Assembly: GCF_011926545.1 (NCBI RefSeq) | Contig: NZ_JAATIT010000001.1 | Coordinates: 186,001-250,000, forward strand | Direction of reading: 5' to 3' | Origin: Sphingopyxis italica | Lineage (GTDB): Bacteria; Pseudomonadota; Alphaproteobacteria; Sphingomonadales; Sphingomonadaceae | Length of the DNA stretch: 64,000 bases | Part shown: in pieces, positions 9,065-16,968 of the stretch | Layout: every line of letters starts with the position of its first letter | How positions within the stretch are numbered: position 1 is the stretch's first letter | Notes under the pieces: model-generated | What the model was told of the DNA's origin: nothing | Databases searched by the model: none | The model's input: the letters and a program-made list of their open reading frames with translations, nothing else | Made by a program: the position numbers and the translations under genes

Positions 9065-9190
9065 CCCCTCCCCTTTAGGGGAGGGGTTGGGGTGGGGTCC
9101 ATCGAGATTGCGCAAGGTCGATGGACCCCACCCCGCTACGCCTAGGGAGCAAGCTCCCAAGTCTCGCTGCCCCTCCCCTGAAGGGGAGGG
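9065..9190. repeat. Composite palindromic repeat between ATPase and deacetylase genes
   Basis: A perfect 17-bp inverted repeat (9089-9105 with 9118-9134, core GGGGTGGGGTCCATCGA) is flanked on both sides by CCCCTCCCCT...AGGGGAGGGG hairpins at 9065-9086 and 9170-9190. Three stems thus stack within 126 bases inside the operon. It resembles a REP/BIME-type element and could act as an mRNA processing or partial termination point. Confidence 0.75.
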
Positions 9191-9202
9191 GTGATTGTTT
9201 CG

Positions 9203-10444
9203 TCAGGCGGCCCAGGTTCGCGACGTCGCCGGGTTGGGTGCGTTTTCGGGATCGCGCTCGACCCATTCGATGAGCAGGTCGAGCACGCGGCGCAACGCCG
9301 CATCCTGTTCGACGAGACGTTCCTCGAGCGACGCGACTTGCGCTTCGAGCGCGGCGAGATGTTCGGGGTCTACCGCCGGGACGGCGGGCGCCTCTGGTGC
9401 CGGTTCGAGCACATCCTCTGCGGCGGCGGGCGGGGTCAGGGTGATGACCTGCGCCGGTTCGGCGGCCACAGCGAAAGGGACCGGACCGTCAGCACGCTGC
9501 GGCCATTCGACCGGCGCCTCGTTCGCGGGCGTCGGGGCGGCGAAGGGAGCGGGGGTCGGCGCGACGGCGGCCGCGGCGGCCGCGACGACCTCTTCGACCG
9601 GCAGCGGCGCGAGCGTCGAGGCGTCGAGCCCGCGATCGGCCTCGATCTCGGCGACGACCGAGCGCACATTCTGCGCGGTGATGCGGTTCATCTGTTCGAC
9701 CGCGCCATAAAGCAGAAGCCGGCTGACGAGGACGTTCAATTTGCGCGGCACGCCTTCGCTATAATCGAAGATTTCCTCGAACGCGTCGGGGCTGAAGCTG
9801 GGGTTGCCCGTCCATCCGACCTTGCCGAGGCGGTGCAGGATATAGGGTTCGACCTCCTCGGGCTCCATCGGATCGAGGTGGTGCGTCGCGATCACGCGCT
9901 GGCGCAATTGTTCGAGCGTCGGCGAGTGGAAGAGGGTCTGGCGGAACTCGGGCTGGCCGAGCAGGAAAATTTGCAGCAGCGAGTGGCCGCCGAGCTGAAA
10001 GTTCGAGAGCATGCGCAGCTCTTCGAGCGCCGAGATCGCGAGATTCTGCCCTTCGTCGACGATCAGCAGCGTGCGCTTGCCCGCGCGCGCCTGTTCGCGC
10101 AGATATTGTTCCATCGACCGCAGCAGTTCGGCCTTGCTCTCGCCTTCCCATTCGATGCCGAACTGTTCGGCGACGAGGCGGAGCAGATCGTCGCCCTCGA
10201 CCTGCGTCGACACCAGCTTGACCGCGGTCAGGCGATTGGGGTCGATCGTGTTCATCAAATGGCCGACGAGCGTCGTCTTGCCCGCGCCGACGTCGCCGGT
10301 GATGACGATGAAGCCTTCACCCTGCGCGAGGCCATAGCCAAGGTAGGACATCGCTTTGCGGTGCGTGCCGCTTTCGAAATAGAAATGCGGGTCAGGCGTC
10401 AGCTGGAACGGACGTCCGGTGAAACCGTAGAATTGATCGTACAT
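9203..10444 (-). CDS. XrtA/PEP-CTERM system-associated ATPase (ExeA-like AAA)
   Basis: A 413-residue protein beginning MYDQFYGFTGRPFQLTPDP, the usual start of this family. Walker A is GDVGAGKTT near residue 50 and Walker B is LLIVDEGQN. The C-terminal ~130 residues are Ala/Pro-rich with a short predicted coiled coil (ALEAQVASLEERLVEQDAAL). ExeA/GspA-like ATPases act in secretion and envelope remodelling; in XrtA loci it is assumed to support export. It follows the outer-membrane protein gene by 23 bases. Confidence 0.92.
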   Translation of the reverse strand: MYDQFYGFTGRPFQLTPDPHFYFESGTHRKAMSYLGYGLAQGEGFIVITGDVGAGKTTLVGHLMNTIDPNRLTAVKLVSTQVEGDDLLRLVAEQFGIEWEGESKAELLRSMEQYLREQARAGKRTLLIVDEGQNLAISALEELRMLSNFQLGGHSLLQIFLLGQPEFRQTLFHSPTLEQLRQRVIATHHLDPMEPEEVEPYILHRLGKVGWTGNPSFSPDAFEEIFDYSEGVPRKLNVLVSRLLLYGAVEQMNRITAQNVRSVVAEIEADRGLDASTLAPLPVEEVVAAAAAAVAPTPAPFAAPTPANEAPVEWPQRADGPVPFAVAAEPAQVITLTPPAAAEDVLEPAPEAPAVPAVDPEHLAALEAQVASLEERLVEQDAALRRVLDLLIEWVERDPENAPNPATSRTWAA

Positions 10445-10467
10445 CGCTTATATTCCCGTTCGACTGG

Positions 10468-12180
10468 TCAGAAGTTGTAACGCAGTCCCACCAAAGCTGA
10501 GCCGATAAGCTGGCTGTTGAAGCCTTCCTGATCGAAGGCGTTGAGGCTGGCCGCCGCGGTCCCGGTGAGGCCGCGCCAGAAGCGCCGCGAGTAAGCGGCC
10601 GACAAACCGGCCGACTGGACATCGCTCGCCCCCGGCGCACCATTGTCGAAATAATTGACATAGCCCGAGAGGCTGAGGTCCGAATCCACGTCGAGCTGGC
10701 GGCCCGCCGAGACGAAGAGATAATAGCTCTCGTCCTTGATCCCGTTCAGCCCGCCGATCGGCGACAGCTGCGGCGCGAGCAGCTTGCGCTGGTCGTAACC
10801 GATGCCGACGCCGTAAGCCCAGCCGGAGAAGCGCGAAGCGAGCGTCGCCTGGACGCCGCGGCTGCGATATTGCGCCGAGGTCGCGTTGCCGAGCTGGTTG
10901 TTCAGGCAGCCGCCGCCCTCCTGGCCGAACACGCACGGGTTGATATTGCCGCCGATCGGATTGCGCGTCGGGTCGAACTGCGTTGGCAGCGCGGCGAGCC
11001 CGCCCGACAGGCCGCGGCCGAGGCTCGACAGCCCGTCATAGACGCCGACCTGGATCGTCGTCGCATGGTCGGCTCGATAGGCGAAGCTGCCGGTATAGAT
11101 GGTATCGCCATAGCGGCGGCCGACTCTTGCCGTAAGGGAGGTGCGGCGGCTCGGCCGCCACATCACCCCGGCGTCCCAGATCAGCCCGTCGGTGTCGAAC
11201 GACAGGCGGCGCGGGGTCGATTTGTCGGTGATGAAGCGGCCATTGGCGTCGCGCACGGGAACGCCATCGGCGTCGAGCAGCGGGTCGCGCTGGCCGATCT
11301 CGATATCCTCGTAACCGACGCCGCCGAGCAGCGCGACCGTCGGACCGATCGGCATGGTGACGTCGGCGCGGGCGTATTTGCCCTCATATCGCTGGTCGAG
11401 CTGGCTCGCATCCTCGCGCTCGTAACCGCCCGACACCTGCCAGCCGAACGGCAGGTCGCCGGGACGCGCGCCGAGGCTGGCCCAGGCGACATGGTTGGTC
11501 GAGCTGTCGAAAATATCCTGCGGCTGCACATCGGGCGACAGGATCGCGGGCTGGTCGATGTCGACCTTGGTATAGCCGAAGCGATAGCCGGCGCCGAAGT
11601 CGAGCCCGCCGATCCGCCGCGTCAGCGTTGGGCCGGCGTAGATCGAATAGAGGTTGGCGACGTTGCTGGCGTCGCCGATGAACAGGCCGCTGTCGGCGCC
11701 CTGCCCGTCGGCGCGGGTGCGCGTCGCGAGCGCACCGCCTTCGAGGTTGAGGCCGCGTGCGACCTCGATCCGCCCGCGTGCAAGGCCGCTGATCGTATCC
11801 GAATCGCCGAGATCGCCGTTCCAGCCGAAGCGGTGCTCGTAACGCAAGGTCGCGGCGAGTTCGGCGCGGCGCGTCACGATCGCTGCATCGATGCCGGCCG
11901 CGACGGTCGTGTAAGTGAGCACGTCGCCGCCATTTTTGAGGTCGGCGGTCAGCACCTGACCGACCTCGAGATAGGGGCTGACGTCGATCTGACGCCGGGG
12001 ACGCTGGCGTTCGCCGCGCCCCGCCGCGCCGCCGGATTCGGCCGCAGGCGCGCTCGAAGACGCCTCGCCGGCGCCCGAGCCCGGGTCGCCCGAAAATTGC
12101 GCGTGCGCGCCCGTCGCGGTCCCGGCGAGCAGGAGGGCCGCCAGCGCCGCGACGGGACGCATGGTGGTTGCGGTGCGCAT
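10468..12180 (-). CDS. PEP-CTERM system-associated outer-membrane beta-barrel protein (TIGR03016-like)
   Basis: 570 residues from the ATG at 12180, which overlaps the autokinase stop (ATGA). A signal peptide (RPVAALAALLLAGTATGAHA) is followed by a low-complexity Ser/Gly/Ala stretch and then alternating amphipathic beta strands ending in VGLRYNF, the terminal Phe expected of BAM substrates. The family is restricted to exosortase loci and is thought to be an outer-membrane component of polysaccharide export or of sorted-protein handling. A start 18 bases further in (MRPVAAL) is possible. Confidence 0.88.
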   Translation of the reverse strand: MRTATTMRPVAALAALLLAGTATGAHAQFSGDPGSGAGEASSSAPAAESGGAAGRGERQRPRRQIDVSPYLEVGQVLTADLKNGGDVLTYTTVAAGIDAAIVTRRAELAATLRYEHRFGWNGDLGDSDTISGLARGRIEVARGLNLEGGALATRTRADGQGADSGLFIGDASNVANLYSIYAGPTLTRRIGGLDFGAGYRFGYTKVDIDQPAILSPDVQPQDIFDSSTNHVAWASLGARPGDLPFGWQVSGGYEREDASQLDQRYEGKYARADVTMPIGPTVALLGGVGYEDIEIGQRDPLLDADGVPVRDANGRFITDKSTPRRLSFDTDGLIWDAGVMWRPSRRTSLTARVGRRYGDTIYTGSFAYRADHATTIQVGVYDGLSSLGRGLSGGLAALPTQFDPTRNPIGGNINPCVFGQEGGGCLNNQLGNATSAQYRSRGVQATLASRFSGWAYGVGIGYDQRKLLAPQLSPIGGLNGIKDESYYLFVSAGRQLDVDSDLSLSGYVNYFDNGAPGASDVQSAGLSAAYSRRFWRGLTGTAAASLNAFDQEGFNSQLIGSALVGLRYNF

Positions 12181-13202
12181 CACGCGCCTCCCTGCCCGTA
12201 ATAGGTGCCGAAGCGGCGACCGCCCGGCGAGAATTTCACGCCGTTCAAAAGCAGCTGGATATGCGGGCACGCGCCCATCAGCCCGATCGCGTCGCGGAGC
12301 GCCGATTCCAATGTTTCGTCGGCGCGCACGACCATGATCGTCTGGCCGACGTGACCCGCGAGAACCGCGGCGGGCGAGGCGGCGAGCACCGGCGGCGAAT
12401 CCAGGATCAGGATGCGGCCCGGCGCGCCCGCCTCGAGCTGCGCGAGCAACGCCTCGGTCCGCGCCGACGCGAGAAGCTCGGTATCGTGCATATGTCCGGT
12501 GCCCGCGGGCATGACCTTCAGCCCCGGAATGTCGGTTTGGATCAGGCAGTCGCCTACGGCCAAGCGCGAATCGGCGAGCGCGTCCATCAGGCCCGGGCCA
12601 TCCTCCAGCCCCAGCGCCTCGATTACGCTCGGCTTCGCAATGTCGGCGTCGATCAGCAGCACGTCGTGATCGGCCTCGACCGCGAGACTGAGGGCCAGAT
12701 TGACCGCCGAAAAGGTCTTGCCCTCGCCGGGGTTCGCCGAAGCGATCAGCACCCGGTGCCCGCGCGGCAGGATCGGACGGTTGCCGGCGCCGCCGAAATT
12801 ACGGATCAGCTCGCGCTTCACGATGCGATATTCTTCGGCGATGCCGGTGACGGGCGTGCCGGGCACGATCATGCCGCGCGCCGCAAGCCGCTCGCGGTCG
12901 ATGCTTCCCTGCCGCGCCGGGACGATCGCGGGCGCCGCCTTCGCGACATCCTTGCGCGGTGACGGCTTGGGCGCCGGGGCGGGTTCGACGGCGGGCGCAG
13001 CCTCGACCACCGGCTCCAGGATTTCGGGCTGCGACGCTGCGGCGGGTTCAGCGGGCTTCGCCTTCTTCGCCTTTTTCTCGGGTTCGGGCGGCAGGTTCGA
13101 CACATCGATCGTCGGCGCGTTGGCGGCGGGATCGATACCGAACATGTCGGCGGCGCGTTCGAGGAGCGAGGGCGGGCGCTTGACTTTGCGTTGATCGTTC
13201 AT
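12180..13202 (-). CDS. XrtA-associated tyrosine autokinase (BY-kinase)
   Basis: A 340-residue cytoplasmic BY-kinase. After a variable Pro/Ala/Lys-rich linker (about residues 15-105) come the Walker A ANPGEGKTF, Walker A' LLIDADIAKPS and Walker B ILILDSPPVL. The C-terminus is GRRFGTYYGQ with only two Tyr, rather than the long Tyr cluster of Wzc. It pairs with the chain-length protein upstream to control polymer length by phosphorylation. The ATG at 13202 has a GGGGGA site seven bases before it; a GTG at 13220 overlapping the previous stop is the alternative. Confidence 0.92.
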   Translation of the reverse strand: MNDQRKVKRPPSLLERAADMFGIDPAANAPTIDVSNLPPEPEKKAKKAKPAEPAAASQPEILEPVVEAAPAVEPAPAPKPSPRKDVAKAAPAIVPARQGSIDRERLAARGMIVPGTPVTGIAEEYRIVKRELIRNFGGAGNRPILPRGHRVLIASANPGEGKTFSAVNLALSLAVEADHDVLLIDADIAKPSVIEALGLEDGPGLMDALADSRLAVGDCLIQTDIPGLKVMPAGTGHMHDTELLASARTEALLAQLEAGAPGRILILDSPPVLAASPAAVLAGHVGQTIMVVRADETLESALRDAIGLMGACPHIQLLLNGVKFSPGGRRFGTYYGQGGA

Positions 13203-13216
13203 GTCATCGTCCCCCG

Positions 13217-14740
13217 TCACGCAACCATGCCGCGCTGGATGAATTCGGCGACGAGCAGCAGCGCGTAGAGCCCGACGAGCGCGCCGCCTCCGCTGGCCAG
13301 CCAGACGAGCTTCTTGCGCCGTTCGACATGGCGTTCGGGCGTCACCACCTCGGTGATCGAGCCGATCACAGGCAGCCCGCTCGCGCGTTCGAGCTTCGCC
13401 GCGGTCGCATAGCTTGTCCGCACCTGGCCGAGGCCGAAGGCGGCAGCGATGCCGCCGCCGATGCCCGCGAGCAGGACAAGGGTCAGGAACAGCGGCCGGT
13501 TGGGCGCCGCGGGGCTCGTCGGCTTCGACGGCGGGTCGAGCAGCTCGATCTTGATCGCGTCGGTTTCGGTCTGCACCTCGCCGCGCAGCCGCACCTGCTC
13601 GCGCTGCCCGAGCAGCTTGTCATATTGCGCCTTGAAAGCGGTATATTCGCCGTTGATCCGGTCATATTCGGCCGCGATGCCGGGGTTCTGGATCTGTTGT
13701 GCGGTGATCTTCGCTATGTCGCCCATCAACTGGCTCTTGCGCGCCGACAGCGCGCTCACCGTCGCCTGACGCTCGGCGCGCATCGCGGCGAGCGTGGCAT
13801 AGGCGGGGTTCTGGATGCCGCCGCCGCCCGCGCCTTCGCGATCGGCGATGGCTTTCAGCGAGACGATCTGGCTTTTGATCGCGATCATGTCGGGATGCGC
13901 GTCGGTCAGGCCGCGCGCGCGCATCGCCGACAGCTCGTTCTGCGCCCCCGCAAGCTGCTGGCGGGCGACACCGCCGCCGACGCCGCCCCCGCCGGGGATC
14001 GACTGCGGGGTCGAGGCGAGCTGGCCGTTCGCCGCCGCGAGCTGCGCCTGCGCCGATACGAGCTGCGAATCGATCTGGCCGAGTTCGGCGCGCGCCGCAT
14101 CGACGCGCTGCGCGGGCGAGCCTGCGCCGCCGCCGATCAGCCCGATATTCTGCGCCTCGAACGCCGCGCGGCGCGCCTCGACCTCGCGCAGCGCCTTTTC
14201 GCGGTCGGCGATCTGCGAATCGAGGAATTTCAGGCTCTCGCGCGCGTTCATCCGGCCGCCGCGCAGCTGGGCGTCGCGAACCACGGTGATCAGGCTGTCG
14301 AGCACCCCCGACGCGAGCTTGGCATTGTCGGCGTCGGAAAGGCTGCCGACCGCGATGCTCGAGGTGATTTCGAAGATATTGTCCTGCTGCGGAACGACCT
14401 TGATATTTTTTTGCAGCATCGCGACCGTACCGGCCTTTTCGCGTTCGTTCGCGCCGGCAGGGAGCAGACCCGTCGTCGCCGCGACCTTTTCCATGTTGCG
14501 CGCGCTGGTCAGCGTCTCGCGGATCTGGTCGATCCGCGGCCCCCGAGCGCCGCCCGCGTCATCGGGCAGGATCTGGTTGATGTTGACGAGCAGGCGCGCG
14601 CGGCTGTCATAGCGGTTCGGGATCGACGCGATGGCGAGCCAGCCGAGGATGCAGATGCCCCACGCGACCGCGAGCACGAGCCAGCGGCGCGTCCAGACGC
14701 TGTGCACTGCCACCCGGAATTCGTCGTAGAGGCTGTTCAT
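13217..14740 (-). CDS. XrtA system polysaccharide chain-length determinant (Wzz-like)
   Basis: A 507-residue polysaccharide co-polymerase. It has an N-terminal membrane span (WLVLAVAWGICILGWLAIAS), a long periplasmic coiled-coil region with repeated Ala/Gln/Leu heptads, and two C-terminal hydrophobic segments (around LFLTLVLLAGIGGGIAAAF and GGALVGLYALLLVAEF). It forms the periplasmic collar that sets polymer length with the autokinase encoded next. It begins 47 bases after the export lipoprotein gene. Length and three-segment topology fit the TIGR03007 family. Confidence 0.92.
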   Translation of the reverse strand: MNSLYDEFRVAVHSVWTRRWLVLAVAWGICILGWLAIASIPNRYDSRARLLVNINQILPDDAGGARGPRIDQIRETLTSARNMEKVAATTGLLPAGANEREKAGTVAMLQKNIKVVPQQDNIFEITSSIAVGSLSDADNAKLASGVLDSLITVVRDAQLRGGRMNARESLKFLDSQIADREKALREVEARRAAFEAQNIGLIGGGAGSPAQRVDAARAELGQIDSQLVSAQAQLAAANGQLASTPQSIPGGGGVGGGVARQQLAGAQNELSAMRARGLTDAHPDMIAIKSQIVSLKAIADREGAGGGGIQNPAYATLAAMRAERQATVSALSARKSQLMGDIAKITAQQIQNPGIAAEYDRINGEYTAFKAQYDKLLGQREQVRLRGEVQTETDAIKIELLDPPSKPTSPAAPNRPLFLTLVLLAGIGGGIAAAFGLGQVRTSYATAAKLERASGLPVIGSITEVVTPERHVERRKKLVWLASGGGALVGLYALLLVAEFIQRGMVA

Positions 14741-14787
14741 CGCTCGAATTGATCCTTGGGAGATGGGTGGGTGGCCGCCGGTCGATA

Positions 14788-15441
14788 TCAGAACATGCTT
14801 TCGGGGATGATGATCACATCGCCCGGCTGGAGCCGCACGTTCGCCTTGATATCGCCGCGCTTGATCAGGTCATTAAGCCGCAGGGAGAATTCCTGCTGCT
14901 TCCCACTGCCCTTGTCGAAACGGACGAGTCGCGCCTTGTTCCCAGCGGCATATTCGCCCAGGCCGCCGACTGCAATCATCGCGTCGAGCACGGTCATATT
15001 GGCGCGGAACGGGATCGAGGCCGGTTTCTCGGTCGCGCCGACGATCCGCACCTGTTGCGAGAAGGTGCTGTTGAAGCTGGTGACGATCACGCTGACGATC
15101 GGGTCGGTGATATATTGGCTGAGCTGGAGCTTGATGTCCTGTTGCAGCATCGTGGGGGTTTTCCCCACGGCGGGCATGTCGGTGATCAGCGGCGTGGTGA
15201 TGCGTCCGTCGGGGCGCACCTGCACTTTGCCGCCGAGTTCGGGGTTGCGCCACACGAAGATCTGGAGCTCGTCGAGCGGGCCGATGATATATCCCTCGCC
15301 CGGCCCTTCCTGATTCGCGACGAAATTCGCGCTGGGAAGCTGCGGCGCGCTGCCCGCCCCCATGCAGCCGGTGAGCGCGGTCGCGGCGATGCCGGAGACG
15401 AGCGCGGCGCGCGCGATGCGGAGCGAGGAAAACGAAGTCAT
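14788..15441 (-). CDS. XrtA system polysaccharide export lipoprotein (Wza-like)
   Basis: 217 residues with a lipoprotein signal peptide and lipobox LTGC (Cys26), then a Poly_export domain starting YIIGPLDELQIFVWRNPE and an SLBB domain ending LQPGDVIIIPESMF. It forms the periplasmic/outer-membrane channel for the polymer. The ATG at 15441 is chosen because AAAGG lies nine bases before it; ATG 15447 and TTG 15450 are in frame. It is the first gene of the downstream operon section, preceded by a 170-base gap with promoter-like sequence. Confidence 0.92.
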   Translation of the reverse strand: MTSFSSLRIARAALVSGIAATALTGCMGAGSAPQLPSANFVANQEGPGEGYIIGPLDELQIFVWRNPELGGKVQVRPDGRITTPLITDMPAVGKTPTMLQQDIKLQLSQYITDPIVSVIVTSFNSTFSQQVRIVGATEKPASIPFRANMTVLDAMIAVGGLGEYAAGNKARLVRFDKGSGKQQEFSLRLNDLIKRGDIKANVRLQPGDVIIIPESMF

Positions 15442-15552
15442 AATCATCAACCTTTCGAGCCGCCGGGGGAGCCGCGGTCAGAACTTAAGCGGCGACAGCC
15501 ATATCGTCAGCGTCCGTCCTTGCTCGAAAAGGGTGAACATAATGTTAGTATT

Positions 15553-15581
15553 GACATAAGTCTGGACCGCGGCCGCGCCAA
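15553..15581 (-). promoter_or_regulatory. Putative sigma-70 promoter for the polysaccharide export/XrtA operon
   Basis: On the minus strand TTGGCG (15581-15576), a 17-base spacer and TATGTC (15558-15553) precede the export gene by about 110 bases. An inverted pair CTGTCCC/GGGAACAG lies at 15583-15601, just upstream of the -35, and an imperfect dyad ATGTTA-GTAT-TGACAT lies just downstream of the -10. These could be operator sites. The element matches are moderate and no transcription data support them. Confidence 0.35.
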
Positions 15582-15612
15582 ACTGTCCCGATAGGGAACA
15601 GATCGCGCCGCG

Positions 15613-16842
15613 TCAGACGAGCATTTCGCGCGCCGGCCCCTGCCCGAGGAACGTCGCCGGGCTCGCGCTCGCGCCATAAGCGCCCGCCTGGAAGATCGCG
15701 ATCAGGTCGCCGACGTCGGCGCGCGGCAGCGCGACCTGATCGCCAAGCCGGTCAAGCGGCGTGCAGAGGCAGCCGACGACCGACACGGTTTCGGCGGGCT
15801 CGCGGTCAAAGGCATTGGCCACGGCGATCGGATAGTTGCGGCGGATCACCGTGCCGAAATTGCCGCTCGCGGCGAGCTGGTGATGGAGGCCGCCGTCGGT
15901 GACGAGGAAGGTCTCGCCATGGCTGGTTTTGCGATCGACGACGCGCGTCAGATAGACCCCCGCCTCGGCGACCAGCCAGCGGCCGAGTTCCATCGCGAAG
16001 CGGCTGTCCGTGAGGATCGGGTCGCGCGCGCCCAGCGTTTCGCCGAGCGCCTGTCCGACCGCGGTCGCATCGACGGCGGTATCGCCGGGAAAATAGGGCA
16101 CCCCCATGCCGCCGCCCAAGTTGACGAGCGGCGGCGCCCTGCCGATTTCATTCGCCAGCCGCGCGGCGAGCGCGACGGTCTGCGCCTGCGTGTCGGCGAT
16201 GGCGCCGGCGTCAAGCGCCTGCGATCCCGCGAAAATATGGAAGCCCCGCCAGTCGGCGCCGGCATCGAGCAGACGGCGAACCAGCGTTGGAACGTCGGCG
16301 GCGTCGACCCCGAAGGGTTTGGCGCCGCCGCCCATCTTCATGCCCGACCCCTTGAGGTCGAAGTCGGGATTGACCCGCACCGCTAGACGCGGCGTGAGGC
16401 CGAGATGGTCCGCGATCGACAGCGCGCGTTCCGCCTCGCCCGCCGATTCGAGGTTGAGCGTCGCGCCGGCGATGATTGCCGCCTCGAGCTCGCGGTCGCG
16501 CTTGCCGGGGCCGGCGAAGCTGATGGCGGCCGCCGCCATGCCGCTCGCAAGCGCCGCCTTGAGCTCGCCCCCCGAGGCGACGTCGAACCCGTCGACGAGC
16601 CCCGCCATGAAGGCGAGCAGCGGCGCATAGGGGTTCGCCTTCATCGCGTAATGAAGCTGCACTTCGGCGGGCATCGCGGCGCGCCATTCGGCGGCGCGCG
16701 CGGCGAGCATCGCGCTGTCATAGACAAAGAGCGGCGTGTCGCCCGCGACGTCGGCGAGCGTTTCGGCGCGGTCACCGCCGATCAGCAGCATGCCGCTGAC
16801 ATCGGCCGCGAAGCCGGGCGGGATCGGACCGTGCGGCTTCAT
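15613..16842 (-). CDS. Pyridoxal-dependent decarboxylase, exosortase A system-associated
   Basis: 409 residues of the fold-type III (LysA/ornithine decarboxylase-like) family, dCO2ase_PEP1 subgroup. PLP Lys68 sits in HYAMKANPY; the glycine-rich phosphate loop is LVNLGGGMGVPYFPGD; the second-subunit Cys lies in VVGCLCTPLDRLG. The ATG at 16842 has a GGGAGGA site; an upstream start is weaker. It would decarboxylate an amino acid, possibly while bound to the nearby acyl carrier protein. It follows the acyl-CoA ligase gene with a repeat in the 126-base gap. The substrate is unknown. Confidence 0.9.
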   Translation of the reverse strand: MKPHGPIPPGFAADVSGMLLIGGDRAETLADVAGDTPLFVYDSAMLAARAAEWRAAMPAEVQLHYAMKANPYAPLLAFMAGLVDGFDVASGGELKAALASGMAAAAISFAGPGKRDRELEAAIIAGATLNLESAGEAERALSIADHLGLTPRLAVRVNPDFDLKGSGMKMGGGAKPFGVDAADVPTLVRRLLDAGADWRGFHIFAGSQALDAGAIADTQAQTVALAARLANEIGRAPPLVNLGGGMGVPYFPGDTAVDATAVGQALGETLGARDPILTDSRFAMELGRWLVAEAGVYLTRVVDRKTSHGETFLVTDGGLHHQLAASGNFGTVIRRNYPIAVANAFDREPAETVSVVGCLCTPLDRLGDQVALPRADVGDLIAIFQAGAYGASASPATFLGQGPAREMLV

Positions 16843-16884
16843 GCCATTCCTCCCGATCCCGGGCACAAATTCCATCTTCCGAAC

Positions 16885-16966
16885 CCGCTCGTGTCGAGCG
16901 TAGTCGAGACACCCATCGGGGCAGCGCTCGGCCGAAGGGCATCTCGACTACGCTCGATGCGAACGG
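16885..16966. repeat. Palindromic repeat, GTGTCGAGCGNAGTCGAGACACCC family, copy A
   Basis: The left half contains GTGTCGAGCGTAGTCGAGAC and the right half ATCTCGACTACGCTCGATGC, largely reverse complements around a ~30-base centre. It lies between the ligase and decarboxylase genes. A second diverged copy is at 21404-21525. Confidence 0.7.
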
Positions 16967-16968
16967 AT

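Noticed and set aside
10870-12201. Long plus-strand reading frame (443 codons) opposite the XrtA outer-membrane protein gene
   Set aside because: It is Arg/Ala/Asp-rich with no recognisable motif and mirrors a real gene on the minus strand; high GC content creates such antisense frames.
15576-15604. Possible sigma-54 promoter (TTGGCGCGGCC) before the export gene
   Set aside because: The GG and GC dinucleotides are not ten bases apart and the -12 GC is absent; a sigma-70-like reading fits better.
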